A DNA stretch of 12,412 bases from an uncultured Bacillaceae bacterium (GCA_937958375.1 CALGNY010000150.1:1-12412); one strand, 5' to 3'. Shown: positions 1 to 5,741, counted from the first letter of the stretch. The notes: generated by a model not told the origin, from the letters alone. Translations and numbers: made by a program.

Positions 1-1
1 T

Positions 2-64
2 CTCACCGCCATTCTCGGTTATGATTTGGTGAAAATGTCAATGATGATAGAAACCAATTCGTAA
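2..64 (+). CDS. Possible 3' end of an upstream gene
   Basis: One plus-strand frame is open from the window edge to a TAA at 62-64 and would give about 20 residues ending in MIETNS. Another frame closes at 22-24, so an open stretch this short is weak evidence of coding. I recognise no family in it. No hairpin terminator is visible between position 64 and the fabI promoter. Confidence 0.22.
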   Translation, partial: LTAILGYDLVKMSMMIETNS

Positions 65-111
65 GGAATCGTCAATTAGACTTATAAATATAAAATTAAT
101 TTAAATAATGA

Positions 112-140
112 TTGTTAATTACCTTAGTTTCTTATAAAAT
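112..140 (+). promoter_or_regulatory. Sigma-A promoter of fabI
   Basis: TTGTTA (112-117) and TAAAAT (135-140) are separated by exactly 17 bases, as expected for a housekeeping promoter. The predicted start of transcription, near 147, falls inside the FapR-like operator. This leaves a leader of about 45 bases before fabI. Confidence 0.6.
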
Positions 141-155
141 AGGACTAGGTACTAA
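139..155 (+). promoter_or_regulatory. FapR-like operator
   Basis: The 17-mer ATAGGACTAGGTACTAA matches the published FapR box of Bacillus (TTAGTAC and GTACTAA half-sites around a short centre) at 13 of 17 positions by my hand alignment, and its right half-site is perfect. FapR is the malonyl-CoA-responsive repressor of fatty-acid and phospholipid genes, and fabI is a known member of its regulon in B. subtilis. The site overlaps the -10 element and the predicted start of transcription, a position that suits repression. Confidence 0.65.
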
Positions 156-192
156 TAACAAATACTGATTTTTATTTGAGGAGGCCACACAA

Positions 193-975
193 ATGAATTT
201 TTCATTAGAGGGTCGTACATACGTCGTTATGGGAGTTGCGAATAAAAGAAGTATTGCTTGGGGAATCTCACAATCCTTGCATGAAGCGGGTGCACGGTTG
301 ATTTTCACTTATGCGAGTGATCGGTTTGAGAAACCTGTGCGTGAATTAGCAGCAACATTAGACCGAGACGATTCCCTGTTTTATGAGTGTGATGTCACAG
401 ATGATGAAGCAGTCAAAAATACGTTTGCATCAATTAAAGAGGATGTTGGTGTCATTCACGGTTTAGCACACTGCATCGCTTTTGCGAACCGTGAGGATTT
501 GAAAGGTGAATTCATTGATACATCCAGAGATGGATTCCTTCTATCACAAAATATCAGTGCTTATTCATTGGTGGCTGTTTCACGTGCGGCAAAAGATTTG
601 ATGACAGAAGGCGGAAGCATTATGACGATGACGTATCTCGGTGGTGAACGTGTCGTAGAAAACTATAATGTGATGGGTGTATCCAAAGCAAGCTTGGATA
701 TGACGATGCGCTATCTAGCAAACGATCTTGGTAAGCATGGGATCCGTGTCAATGCCATCTCTGCTGGCCCAATCCGCACACTTTCCGCGAAAGGTGTCGG
801 CGACTTCAACTCAATCTTGAAAGTGATTGAAAGCAGAGCACCACTTCGTAAACCGGTCACACAAGAAGAAGTAGGCGATACAGCGTATTTCTTGATGAGT
901 GACCTATCCCGCGGAATTACGGGTGAAATCATCCACGTTGATTCCGGATATAACATTCTAGGTTTGACTGAATAA
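193..975 (+). CDS. fabI: Enoyl-[acyl-carrier-protein] reductase, NADH-dependent
   Basis: FabI reduces the trans-2-enoyl-ACP intermediate in the last step of each cycle of type II fatty-acid elongation, in the cytoplasm. It is the target of triclosan. The 260-residue protein has the usual length and an SDR (Rossmann) fold. The nucleotide-binding segment GVANKRSIAWGIS starts at residue 14. The FabI-type catalytic pair Tyr158-x6-Lys165 lies in NYNVMGVSKAS, with the second conserved Tyr at 148. The ATG follows GAGGAGG by 8 bases. The gene stands alone between a FapR-regulated promoter and a perfect 8-bp terminator, directly upstream of cotO, as in B. subtilis (yjbW-yjbX). Confidence 0.97.
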   Translation: MNFSLEGRTYVVMGVANKRSIAWGISQSLHEAGARLIFTYASDRFEKPVRELAATLDRDDSLFYECDVTDDEAVKNTFASIKEDVGVIHGLAHCIAFANREDLKGEFIDTSRDGFLLSQNISAYSLVAVSRAAKDLMTEGGSIMTMTYLGGERVVENYNVMGVSKASLDMTMRYLANDLGKHGIRVNAISAGPIRTLSAKGVGDFNSILKVIESRAPLRKPVTQEEVGDTAYFLMSDLSRGITGEIIHVDSGYNILGLTE

Positions 976-984
976 TATGAAAGG

Positions 985-1014
985 CCCAGAACCAATAGGC
1001 GTTCTGGGTTTTTT
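985..1014 (+). terminator. fabI terminator
   Basis: The perfect 8-bp stem CCCAGAAC/GTTCTGGG (985-992 and 1001-1008) has an 8-base loop and is followed by six T. It starts ten bases after the fabI stop codon. Confidence 0.9.
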
Positions 1015-1041
1015 ATGCAAATATTGACCCCGTACAAACGC

Positions 1042-1068
1042 ACAGAAACAGCTTCTTTGCATATGATG
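1042..1068 (+). promoter_or_regulatory. Sigma-K-like promoter of cotO
   Basis: AC (1042-1043), 16 bases, then CATATGATG (1060-1068) fits the sigma-K pattern AC-N16-CATAnnnTA with one mismatch, in the last base. Sigma-K directs late mother-cell transcription, when coat proteins are made. The element is about 27 bases upstream of the cotO start and downstream of the fabI terminator. Confidence 0.55.
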
Positions 1069-1094
1069 GAAACGAATAGGCAAAGGAGTGATCG

Positions 1095-1481
1095 ATGATG
1101 CTACATCGTTTGAAACCACCACTTTTATTCATAGAAGAAAAAAGCAAGCAGCAGACCATTGTAGGGGGTCAACCATTCTATTATTCGCGGGCTGATTCAG
1201 AACAAAAGCAAGCGGATGAAACAGACACAGAGATTACTTCATCTGAAACCGAGCAACAAAGCGAAGATGACCCAACGGATTTGGATGACAAATTAAAACA
1301 CATCAACCGCCTTCTACTGACCATCCCTCAGCTGAACAGTGAAATCATAACGGAAGAAAAGAGCTTTCGAGGGATTATTCAAGAGATCAGTGAAGATTTC
1401 ATTCTGTTAAAACCTAGGAATTCACCTACGATTAAAATTTCCAAAAAAATTATCCAGGACATACGTATGGTTGGTCTGTAA
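1095..1481 (+). CDS. cotO: Spore coat morphogenesis protein CotO, short form
   Basis: CotO is a mother-cell protein that helps assemble the outer spore coat. The identification rests on position (fabI-cotO-cotZ order as in B. subtilis) and on the family layout. An N-terminal KPPLLFIEE segment is followed by a variable Glu/Asp/Gln/Ser/Thr-rich linker (about residues 33-67). The C-terminal conserved part (about 85-128) begins near FRGIIQEISEDFILLKPR and ends with KIIQDIRMV. At 128 residues it is much shorter than B. subtilis CotO (about 227, from memory), the shortening lying in the linker. Two ATG codons are adjacent (1095 and 1098); AAAGGAG at 1082-1088 suits either. Its own sigma-K-like promoter and terminator make it a single-gene unit. 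Confidence 0.78.
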   Translation: MMLHRLKPPLLFIEEKSKQQTIVGGQPFYYSRADSEQKQADETDTEITSSETEQQSEDDPTDLDDKLKHINRLLLTIPQLNSEIITEEKSFRGIIQEISEDFILLKPRNSPTIKISKKIIQDIRMVGL

Positions 1482-1499
1482 CGATAAAAGAAACAAGAG

Positions 1500-1536
1500 C
1501 CTGATTCGGTTGTTTTGAGACTGAATCAGGTTTTTT
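1500..1536 (+). terminator. cotO terminator
   Basis: The 8-bp stem CCTGATTC/GAATCAGG (1500-1507 and 1523-1530) is followed by TTTTTT. It lies just after the cotO stop and faces the separate terminator of the convergent cotZ gene. Confidence 0.88.
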
Positions 1537-1540
1537 AATG

Positions 1541-1574
1541 TAAAAAAGGCTACCCTGTTTGACCAGGATAGCCT
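1541..1574 (-). terminator. cotZ terminator
   Basis: The arms 1547-1557 and 1564-1574 form an 11-bp stem. Read on the minus strand it has a single G-U wobble; on the plus strand the same position would be a C-A mismatch. Six A at 1542-1547 become a T run on the minus strand. Both facts assign it to cotZ, whose stop is 13 bases away. Confidence 0.87.
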
Positions 1575-1586
1575 GCGTGATATCGC

Positions 1587-2039
1587 TTAGCCAATCGCAT
1601 TGGTTGCTGGAAGACATGTGACATGGCAGAAGCATTTCAGATCGACATTTATACAAATTCCAGTGCTTCTCAATTTTCCAGCTTTCTGGCGTGTTGGGTC
1701 TGTGAAGTTTTTTTGCTGTGAATCTTGTGGGTCTCTTAGCAATTCGAGCACCGCACAGCAATCACTATCTACGCTTTTCACTCGGAAGTAATAGCTTGCG
1801 ATGACTGTTCCATCTTCAAAAGCTCCGAAGCCTTTGAATGGGTCACAGTCGCAATATAACAGTACAGGTACTGTATCTAGGCTATTCGGTGCTGCCGAAT
1901 CACCTAACAAGTCTTTGATGGATTGCTCACAGCCAACCCGACATTCGTGATCGACCGTATCTCGTTGGGCCTCTACAATTTGACGAAGTATATCACATAC
2001 ACAGTTTTCCGTCCGGTTTTTCTCACAGCGACAACTCAT
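1587..2039 (-). CDS. cotZ: Spore outer coat/crust protein, CotZ/CotY/ExsY family
   Basis: Members of this family are small Cys-rich proteins that self-assemble into the crust or exosporium base layer, cross-linked by disulfides. The 150-residue protein carries 14 cysteines, many in CxC or CC pairs: residues 3, 5, 13, 15, 33, 37, 63, 65, 94, 95 and a C-terminal group in KCFCHVTC. Family-typical blocks are CDCDPFKGFGAF in the middle and GICINVDLKCFCHVTCL near the end. Length matches CotZ and ExsY (about 150). The ATG at 2039 follows AAAGGGG (2047-2053) by 7 bases. CotZ, CotY and ExsY are close paralogues; the place next to cotO favours CotZ. Only one family copy is present here, whereas B. subtilis has cotZ-cotY-cotX-cotW-cotV in tandem. 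Confidence 0.88.
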   Translation of the reverse strand: MSCRCEKNRTENCVCDILRQIVEAQRDTVDHECRVGCEQSIKDLLGDSAAPNSLDTVPVLLYCDCDPFKGFGAFEDGTVIASYYFRVKSVDSDCCAVLELLRDPQDSQQKNFTDPTRQKAGKLRSTGICINVDLKCFCHVTCLPATNAIG

Positions 2040-2080
2040 TTCATATCCCCTTTCTAGTCAAATGACCTTTCTTACGCTAA

Positions 2081-2107
2081 TAACTTATGCGATTTACCTA
2101 GGGGAGT
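2081..2107 (-). promoter_or_regulatory. Sigma-K promoter of cotZ
   Basis: Read on the minus strand, AC (2107-2106), 16 bases, then CATAAGTTA (2089-2081) is an exact match to the sigma-K consensus AC-N16-CATAnnnTA. It is about 40 bases upstream of the cotZ start. Between the two elements lies CTAGGTAAAT, which holds a TRGGY core as seen in GerE sites, but that part alone is weak. Confidence 0.72.
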
Positions 2108-2158
2108 GTGGGCAGATGTATTGGTTCTACATGAAATCAATAAAGAGTTCACCGAATG

Positions 2159-2194
2159 AATCGGGCTGATGTCTATCCCGCTTTTATCCCGATT
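2159..2194. repeat. Inverted repeat with internal direct repeat
   Basis: AATCGGG (2159-2165) and CCCGATT (2188-2194) form a perfect 7-base inverted repeat. Inside and overlapping its right arm, TATCCCG occurs twice (2174-2180 and 2185-2191), 11 bases apart, about one helical turn. The element sits between the divergent promoter of cotZ and the small gene at 2237. A regulator site is possible. It has no T run, so it is not a terminator. Confidence 0.4.
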
Positions 2195-2236
2195 GAATAT
2201 AGTAATAACGAATATTGAATAAAAGGAGTGATAAGG

Positions 2237-2494
2237 TTGTCAGAAAAGAGGAAGAAAGAAATCCACGTAAAAGATTTAGTCATCAAAGCCGATAATGTTT
2301 TATTCGAATCACCAGAAAAACGTGACCCATTCTTTGGCCCTCGTCGGCATGGTCGATGGGATGAGGATCAAAAGATGGAGCATGAGGAAAAAAAACATGA
2401 ACACCTGGAAGAAGACGAAGATGAGCGTAAAGAAGACCAAAAAGACCATCATGATGACGAACATGATCGGCGACCACCATTTTTTTGGATTTAA
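2237..2494 (+). CDS. Small charged, His-containing protein beside cotZ, function unknown
   Basis: This 85-residue protein matches no family I can name. Residues 1-40 look structured: KKEIHVKDLVIKADNVLF, then a segment with ESPEKRDPFFGPRRHGRW. Residues about 42-78 are almost entirely Asp, Glu, His, Lys and Arg, and the protein ends in RRPPFFWI. The TTG start at 2237 is preferred because AAAGGAG (2222-2228) lies 8 bases before it; the in-frame GTG at 2228 overlaps that ribosome binding site and cannot use it. The gene has its own strong terminator and is divergent from cotZ, so a spore-surface role is plausible, but this rests on position and composition only. A charged His/Asp/Glu tail could bind metal ions or stay disordered. 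Confidence 0.7.
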   Translation: MSEKRKKEIHVKDLVIKADNVLFESPEKRDPFFGPRRHGRWDEDQKMEHEEKKHEHLEEDEDERKEDQKDHHDDEHDRRPPFFWI

Positions 2495-2502
2495 ATAGAT
2501 TG

Positions 2503-2539
2503 TGAGGGGATCCGTGCACACCGGGTTTCCTCATTTTTT
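2503..2539 (+). terminator. Terminator of the small charged gene
   Basis: Arms 2503-2514 and 2522-2533 pair over 12 bp with three G-U wobbles and a 7-base loop, followed by six T. On the minus strand the wobbles would be A-C mismatches, so this serves the plus strand. Confidence 0.85.
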
Positions 2540-2622
2540 CTAGTCGTAAAAAATGATGAATCAGAATGGAATATCTTAGATAGAAAAGGGGTATAGATTA
2601 GTAGACGGGGAGGATGATCGCA

Positions 2623-2934
2623 ATGGGCTATATTGCGCCAGTTAATATGGAACAGGCCAATCAATATCATTTACGTACGATTCACAACGAAGATTCTCCA
2701 ATCACGTGGGACCGTGTGCAGCGTGTCCAATTTCATAAACATTTGGCGAAACACCAAGAATTTAGTGAGATTTATCAGCAGAGAAGTAAGTTCAAAGAAA
2801 ACTTACGTGAGAAAAAGGAACAAGACAACAAGCCTAAATCTGTTTATATGCCTACGGAGGCGAAAGTGAAACCGAAGACAAATCATTACCCTGAGATCAC
2901 CGGAAAAGGAAGGTTCATCAGTGAATCTGTCTAA
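2623..2934 (+). CDS. Small basic protein, function unknown
   Basis: The 103-residue product is not recognised with confidence. It begins MGYIAPVNMEQANQYHLRT, has a middle helix-prone stretch rich in Lys, Gln and Glu (about residues 42-68, with QRSKFKENLREKKEQDNK), and a basic proline-containing tail. No signal peptide, membrane segment or cysteine is present. The ATG at 2623 is chosen because GGGGAGG (2607-2613) precedes it by 9 bases; the in-frame ATG at 2614 directly abuts that sequence. It follows a complete terminator and so needs its own promoter, which I could not identify. It is convergent with the DUF421 gene. Confidence 0.72.
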   Translation: MGYIAPVNMEQANQYHLRTIHNEDSPITWDRVQRVQFHKHLAKHQEFSEIYQQRSKFKENLREKKEQDNKPKSVYMPTEAKVKPKTNHYPEITGKGRFISESV

Positions 2935-2948
2935 GGTTGAAATTCATG

Positions 2949-2985
2949 AAATAAAATAACATCCAGCCAAATTATTGACTGGATG
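2949..2985 (-). terminator. Terminator of the DUF421 gene
   Basis: Arms 2960-2970 and 2975-2985 make an 11-bp stem around ATTA. The one imperfect pair is a G-U wobble only when read on the minus strand. On that strand the stem is followed by TTATTTTATTT. On the plus strand there is no T run. Confidence 0.72.
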
Positions 2986-2999
2986 CTAACTATAGATGA

Positions 3000-3046
3000 A
3001 GAGAAAGGCTATTCAAAGGGTAGAAGAAATAAGCCTTTCTCTTTTT
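3000..3046 (+). terminator. Terminator of the small basic gene, overlapping the DUF421 3' end
   Basis: AGAGAAAGGCT (3000-3010) and AGCCTTTCTCT (3032-3042) are perfect 11-base complements, followed by TTTT and a C on the plus strand. The right arm and loop lie inside the last codons of the opposite-strand DUF421 gene, whose stop codon is at 3009-3011. On the minus strand no T run follows the stem. Confidence 0.7.
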
Positions 3047-3683
3047 CCCATTCTCCATACATAATATCTTCTAACTGGTGTCCTTGTCTAGTGATTTCCA
3101 TTATAACATCTTTCTCATCCCATTCAATTTCTTTGATGTTGGCTTTCAATAATTCTCCATCGGCTACGACGGTGATGGGCAAATGGACCTCTTTTTTCGG
3201 TAAGTTTAACGACTGGTTATCCGGTTGCTGATAGTCATGTTTTTTCATGACATTAATGGTTCCACTTGGTTCATAGATGGCATATTCCACTTCGCTAAGC
3301 GAGAAGACATTTTTGTTTCGGAGCAACTGCAGCATTTGGCTAAGATCTAACTTATTTTTCTTCAGCTCATTCCGTTGCAGGCTCCCATTTCGAATCAGAA
3401 TCGATGGTGTTCCTTCCAGTAGCTTCCGGCTTCTTCTGATTTTTAAAGTAGTGAAATCAATCGAGAAGATCAATAACCCCCAAAGCGTGACAGCAAAAAG
3501 GATTTGCGGAATCCCGACTTCCGGGTCATATAACGCGTTTCCGACCAATTCACCAAGGACAATGGCAGAAATGAAGTCAAACGCCGTAATTTGATTAATT
3601 TGTGTTTTACCGAGAATTTTGGTCAACAAAAATAAAGCCCCAAACCCAATGAGTGCTTCACTTGCAATGCGCAGATACTCCAT
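3009..3683 (-). CDS. DUF421 / YetF-like membrane protein
   Basis: The 224-residue protein has the YetF family layout: three N-terminal membrane segments (about residues 3-23, 32-50 and 58-78), then a cytoplasmic DUF421 domain. Family signatures include KILGKTQINQITAFDFIS with IVLGELVGNALY, then EGTPSILIRNGSL and LRNKNVFSLSEVEYAIYEPS. Relatives in Bacillus (YetF, YdfR, YrbG, YkjA) are mostly uncharacterised; one DUF421 protein (2Duf) is linked to spore heat resistance in the spoVA2mob element. The start is ATG at 3683, because GGAGGGG (3692-3698) sits 8 bases upstream; an in-frame ATG at 3719 would add 12 residues with a poor site. The gene is monocistronic. The coat-gene neighbourhood makes a spore role possible but not shown. 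Confidence 0.88.
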   Translation of the reverse strand: MEYLRIASEALIGFGALFLLTKILGKTQINQITAFDFISAIVLGELVGNALYDPEVGIPQILFAVTLWGLLIFSIDFTTLKIRRSRKLLEGTPSILIRNGSLQRNELKKNKLDLSQMLQLLRNKNVFSLSEVEYAIYEPSGTINVMKKHDYQQPDNQSLNLPKKEVHLPITVVADGELLKANIKEIEWDEKDVIMEITRQGHQLEDIMYGEWEKEKGLFLLPFE

Positions 3684-3773
3684 GGAAAAATCCCCTCCAC
3701 ATTCAATCATCGCTACCATTATCGGTATGAACCATAGATTTCATACATGGTGAATCGGTTTTCGTCACAATAC

Positions 3774-3808
3774 AAAAAAACCGGGTCTCCATTGATTGGA
3801 GCCCGGTT
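3774..3808 (-). terminator. yjcG-yjcF terminator
   Basis: The stem pairs 3779-3785 with 3802-3808 (CCCGGTT arms) and CTCCA with TGGAG, with one bulged base. Seven A at 3774-3780 give a T run on the minus strand, 16 bases past the yjcF stop. Confidence 0.87.
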
Positions 3809-3823
3809 CATTCGTCTGATTGA

Positions 3824-4258
3824 TTAATTTTTCGATAAATCCTTGATCATCGTCACATGTGGGATCCCTGCATCCAAGAATTCATTAGAAACCGTTTCAT
3901 AGCCTAGTTTTTCATAAAATTCTTCTGCATATTTTTGTGCATTCAATTTGGCTTTAAAATAGCCGTGTTTGACAATGACTTCTTCCATTCTTCCGATGAT
4001 TTCTTTCCCGTAGTGGTTTCCGCGTTCGTCTTTCACGACACATATTCTTTCGAGCTTTCCATATTCATCGACAAACCGAAGGCGACTGGCGAGTACGGGT
4101 CTTTCTTCGACATAACCGACAAAATGAATAGCTTGTTCATCATACTCATCCATTTCGTCCTCGATGGGAACTCCTTGTTCGTCAATGAAAACTTCCTGCC
4201 GAATTGAATAGGCATCGTTTCGTTCCCGTTCGTTCGTAACTTGTGAGATCTGCAGCAT
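3824..4258 (-). CDS. yjcF: GNAT-family N-acetyltransferase YjcF
   Basis: A 144-residue protein of the GNAT fold, which transfers an acetyl group from acetyl-CoA to an amine; the substrate of YjcF is not known. The acetyl-CoA-binding motif A is seen as RICVVKDERGNHYGKEIIGR (residues 71-90), with the pyrophosphate loop at R79-G84. The C-terminal motif B region contains AEEFYEKLGYE. The N-terminal REVFIDEQGVP block is typical of the YjcF/ElaA-like group. Its ATG overlaps the yjcG stop by one base (TAATG), so the two are translationally coupled. The same pair occurs in B. subtilis. Confidence 0.9.
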   Translation of the reverse strand: MLQISQVTNERERNDAYSIRQEVFIDEQGVPIEDEMDEYDEQAIHFVGYVEERPVLASRLRFVDEYGKLERICVVKDERGNHYGKEIIGRMEEVIVKHGYFKAKLNAQKYAEEFYEKLGYETVSNEFLDAGIPHVTMIKDLSKN

Positions 4259-4776
4259 TATTTCCCCAGCTTGAACGTTTCATAGACGGTCCAAGCGCCG
4301 TCATCCAGTTGGTAGAGTAGTTGGAAACGATCAACGGTATCTTTTAAATCAAAAGAAGAAATTTTCAGTGTGCCATAAACGTCCGAATGCTCATCCTCAG
4401 ATAAATCTTGACTGATCGTGATATGAGGAACGAACTTATACACTTGTTCACCAGGGAAGCTGTCGTCATGCATGCGCTCATTCAAATAGGTCAATTTTTC
4501 ATGTGGTTCAACTTTGAGATAAACGGTATGTGTGACTGGACTAAAGGAGCTGACCTTTTTGATTTCGATATCAAACGGTTCGACTTCCTGAGCAACTTTC
4601 GATAATTCAGCAGATATCTGATCAATTTGTTTTTGGTCTGCTGAAAAGCGTTCTTTTAGTGTGATGTGTGGTGGAATTTTAGAATACTGTGGATCATACC
4701 TCATACGGTAAGAATTAGCGATGTCCTGAATTTCTTTCGATGGAAAGATTGCGATCCCATACGTTAGTTTACTCAT
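4258..4776 (-). CDS. yjcG: 2H phosphoesterase superfamily protein YjcG
   Basis: This 172-residue protein belongs to the 2H (2'-5' RNA ligase/cyclic phosphodiesterase) superfamily. Two HxT catalytic motifs are visible, PHITLKE with His37-Thr39 and PHITISQD with His118-Thr120. Relatives act on 2',3'-cyclic or 2'-5' phosphodiester bonds, but the substrate of Bacillus YjcG is not established to my knowledge. Length agrees with B. subtilis YjcG (about 171). The ATG at 4776 follows AGGAGGGAAG (4783-4792). It is first in a two-gene unit with yjcF. Confidence 0.92.
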   Translation of the reverse strand: MSKLTYGIAIFPSKEIQDIANSYRMRYDPQYSKIPPHITLKERFSADQKQIDQISAELSKVAQEVEPFDIEIKKVSSFSPVTHTVYLKVEPHEKLTYLNERMHDDSFPGEQVYKFVPHITISQDLSEDEHSDVYGTLKISSFDLKDTVDRFQLLYQLDDGAWTVYETFKLGK

Positions 4777-4832
4777 AAAAAACTTCCCTCCTATTTAATC
4801 ATTCCTGTCATCGAAATTTTTGGTTAACTTCT

Positions 4833-4841
4833 ATTATAACA
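4833..4841 (-). promoter_or_regulatory. Extended -10 promoter of yjcG-yjcF
   Basis: Read on the minus strand, TGTTATAAT is a perfect -10 TATAAT preceded by the TGn extension. No good -35 hexamer is found 16-18 bases upstream, which is acceptable for an extended -10 promoter. It lies about 57 bases upstream of the yjcG start, in the gap after yjcH. Confidence 0.65.
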
Positions 4842-4872
4842 GAATTTTTGAAAAAAGAACTTTCTTTCCCTG

Positions 4873-5598
4873 TTATTTTCCAAAAATAGTCTGAACGACC
4901 TGTGGTAGATCCTTTTGCCACTGCTTCCACGTATGCTTTCCTTCATTTTCTTTATAATGATAATTCTCTACTTTTCCTTTTAAAAGCTCATGTAGCTTGC
5001 GGTTTGGCTCAAGAAAGTCATCTTTTCCGCCTTGGGTGGTTGGGACTTCCGTTTCATCTTTACCGATCGTATGATAAATGGTCATGTTTTTGATGGCTTC
5101 CGAATTTCTGACTGCATCCAAGACATCATCATCCACATAAGGTGATTGCATGATGACTTGCCCAAATGTATTCGGATACTTCAAAGCAGTCATGAGTGAG
5201 ACGGTCCCTCCCAAGGAATCACCCATCAATACACGGCAAGAGCCAACATCATAACCCGGAAGTTCTTTATCCAACAACGGAACGACCTCGGAGCGCAGGA
5301 ATTTGATATACGCTTCATTGTTTTTTCCTTGCGGATGATATTTTTCCCAGCGATCGTAGCGGTCCTTATAATGGATTCCGGCAAAGATCGTATTTTCGAT
5401 ATCGCCATTCTTATGCAAGCGATCGCTGACGGTCGCAGCACGTCCAAGCTGATAATAATCATTTCCATCTTGCATGATACATAGATGGTATTTATAAAGT
5501 GGACTGAAGTTTTCTGGCTGATAAATTTTGACGGTCAGTGTTTCGTTCAAAAATTCACTATCAATTTCTTTATCAATCATTGTTCCCGCTCTTCCCAC
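4873..5598 (-). CDS. yjcH: Alpha/beta-hydrolase esterase YjcH (esterase D/enterochelin-esterase type)
   Basis: The predicted protein of 241 residues is an alpha/beta-hydrolase of the putative-esterase family. The nucleophile elbow is MGDSLGG, with Ser128 as the likely nucleophile; a C-terminal GKHTWKQW supplies the probable catalytic His and IGKDETEV the probable acid. There is no signal peptide, so it is likely cytoplasmic. The natural substrate is unknown. The GTG at 5598 is chosen because GGAGGT precedes it by 7 bases; an upstream in-frame TTG at 5613 would overlap this site, and the ATG at 5580 has only a weak one. No convincing terminator separates it from yjcG, so some read-through into yjcG-yjcF is possible. 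yjcF-yjcG-yjcH are also neighbours in B. subtilis. Confidence 0.87.
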   Translation of the reverse strand: MGRAGTMIDKEIDSEFLNETLTVKIYQPENFSPLYKYHLCIMQDGNDYYQLGRAATVSDRLHKNGDIENTIFAGIHYKDRYDRWEKYHPQGKNNEAYIKFLRSEVVPLLDKELPGYDVGSCRVLMGDSLGGTVSLMTALKYPNTFGQVIMQSPYVDDDVLDAVRNSEAIKNMTIYHTIGKDETEVPTTQGGKDDFLEPNRKLHELLKGKVENYHYKENEGKHTWKQWQKDLPQVVQTIFGK

Positions 5599-5718
5599 AA
5601 AATGAACCTCCAATCAACAGTTGTATAAACATTTTAGCATAGATTCATCGTTTAGCCACAATTAGCACTACTCGATTAATGGATCGAATCGCCATCGTGT
5701 ATTCGGAAAATTAAAATA

Positions 5719-5730
5719 TGTTATCATAAT
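5719..5730 (+). promoter_or_regulatory. Probable promoter of the pxp operon
   Basis: TG-T-TATCAT (5719-5727) is an extended -10 with five of six bases of the hexamer; CATAAT (5725-5730) overlaps as an alternative. The -35 region is poor (TTCGGA at 5702). This is the only promoter-like element I found in the 177 bases between the divergent yjcH and pxpB. Confidence 0.45.
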
Positions 5731-5741
5731 AGCAGAACAAG

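Noticed and set aside
711..1043. 110-codon minus-strand frame over the fabI end and its terminator
   Set aside because: It crosses the fabI terminator, is opposite conserved fabI codons and shows no recognisable domain.
2196..2204. Sigma-K -10 element (AATATAGTA) for the gene at 2237
   Set aside because: It matches 8 of 9 bases of the -10, but CC stands where the AC should be 16 bases upstream, so I did not annotate it.
2570..2578. Sigma-K -10 element (AATATCTTA) for the gene at 2623
   Set aside because: No AC is found at 16 bases upstream (AA instead), and the A/T-rich context makes such matches frequent by chance.
4845..4872. Terminator after yjcH
   Set aside because: Only a short A/T-rich 6-bp pairing with a 2-base loop is possible, too weak to call.
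5599..5613. TTG start at 5613 for yjcH
   Set aside because: It overlaps the GGAGGT ribosome binding site, which is correctly spaced for the GTG at 5598.
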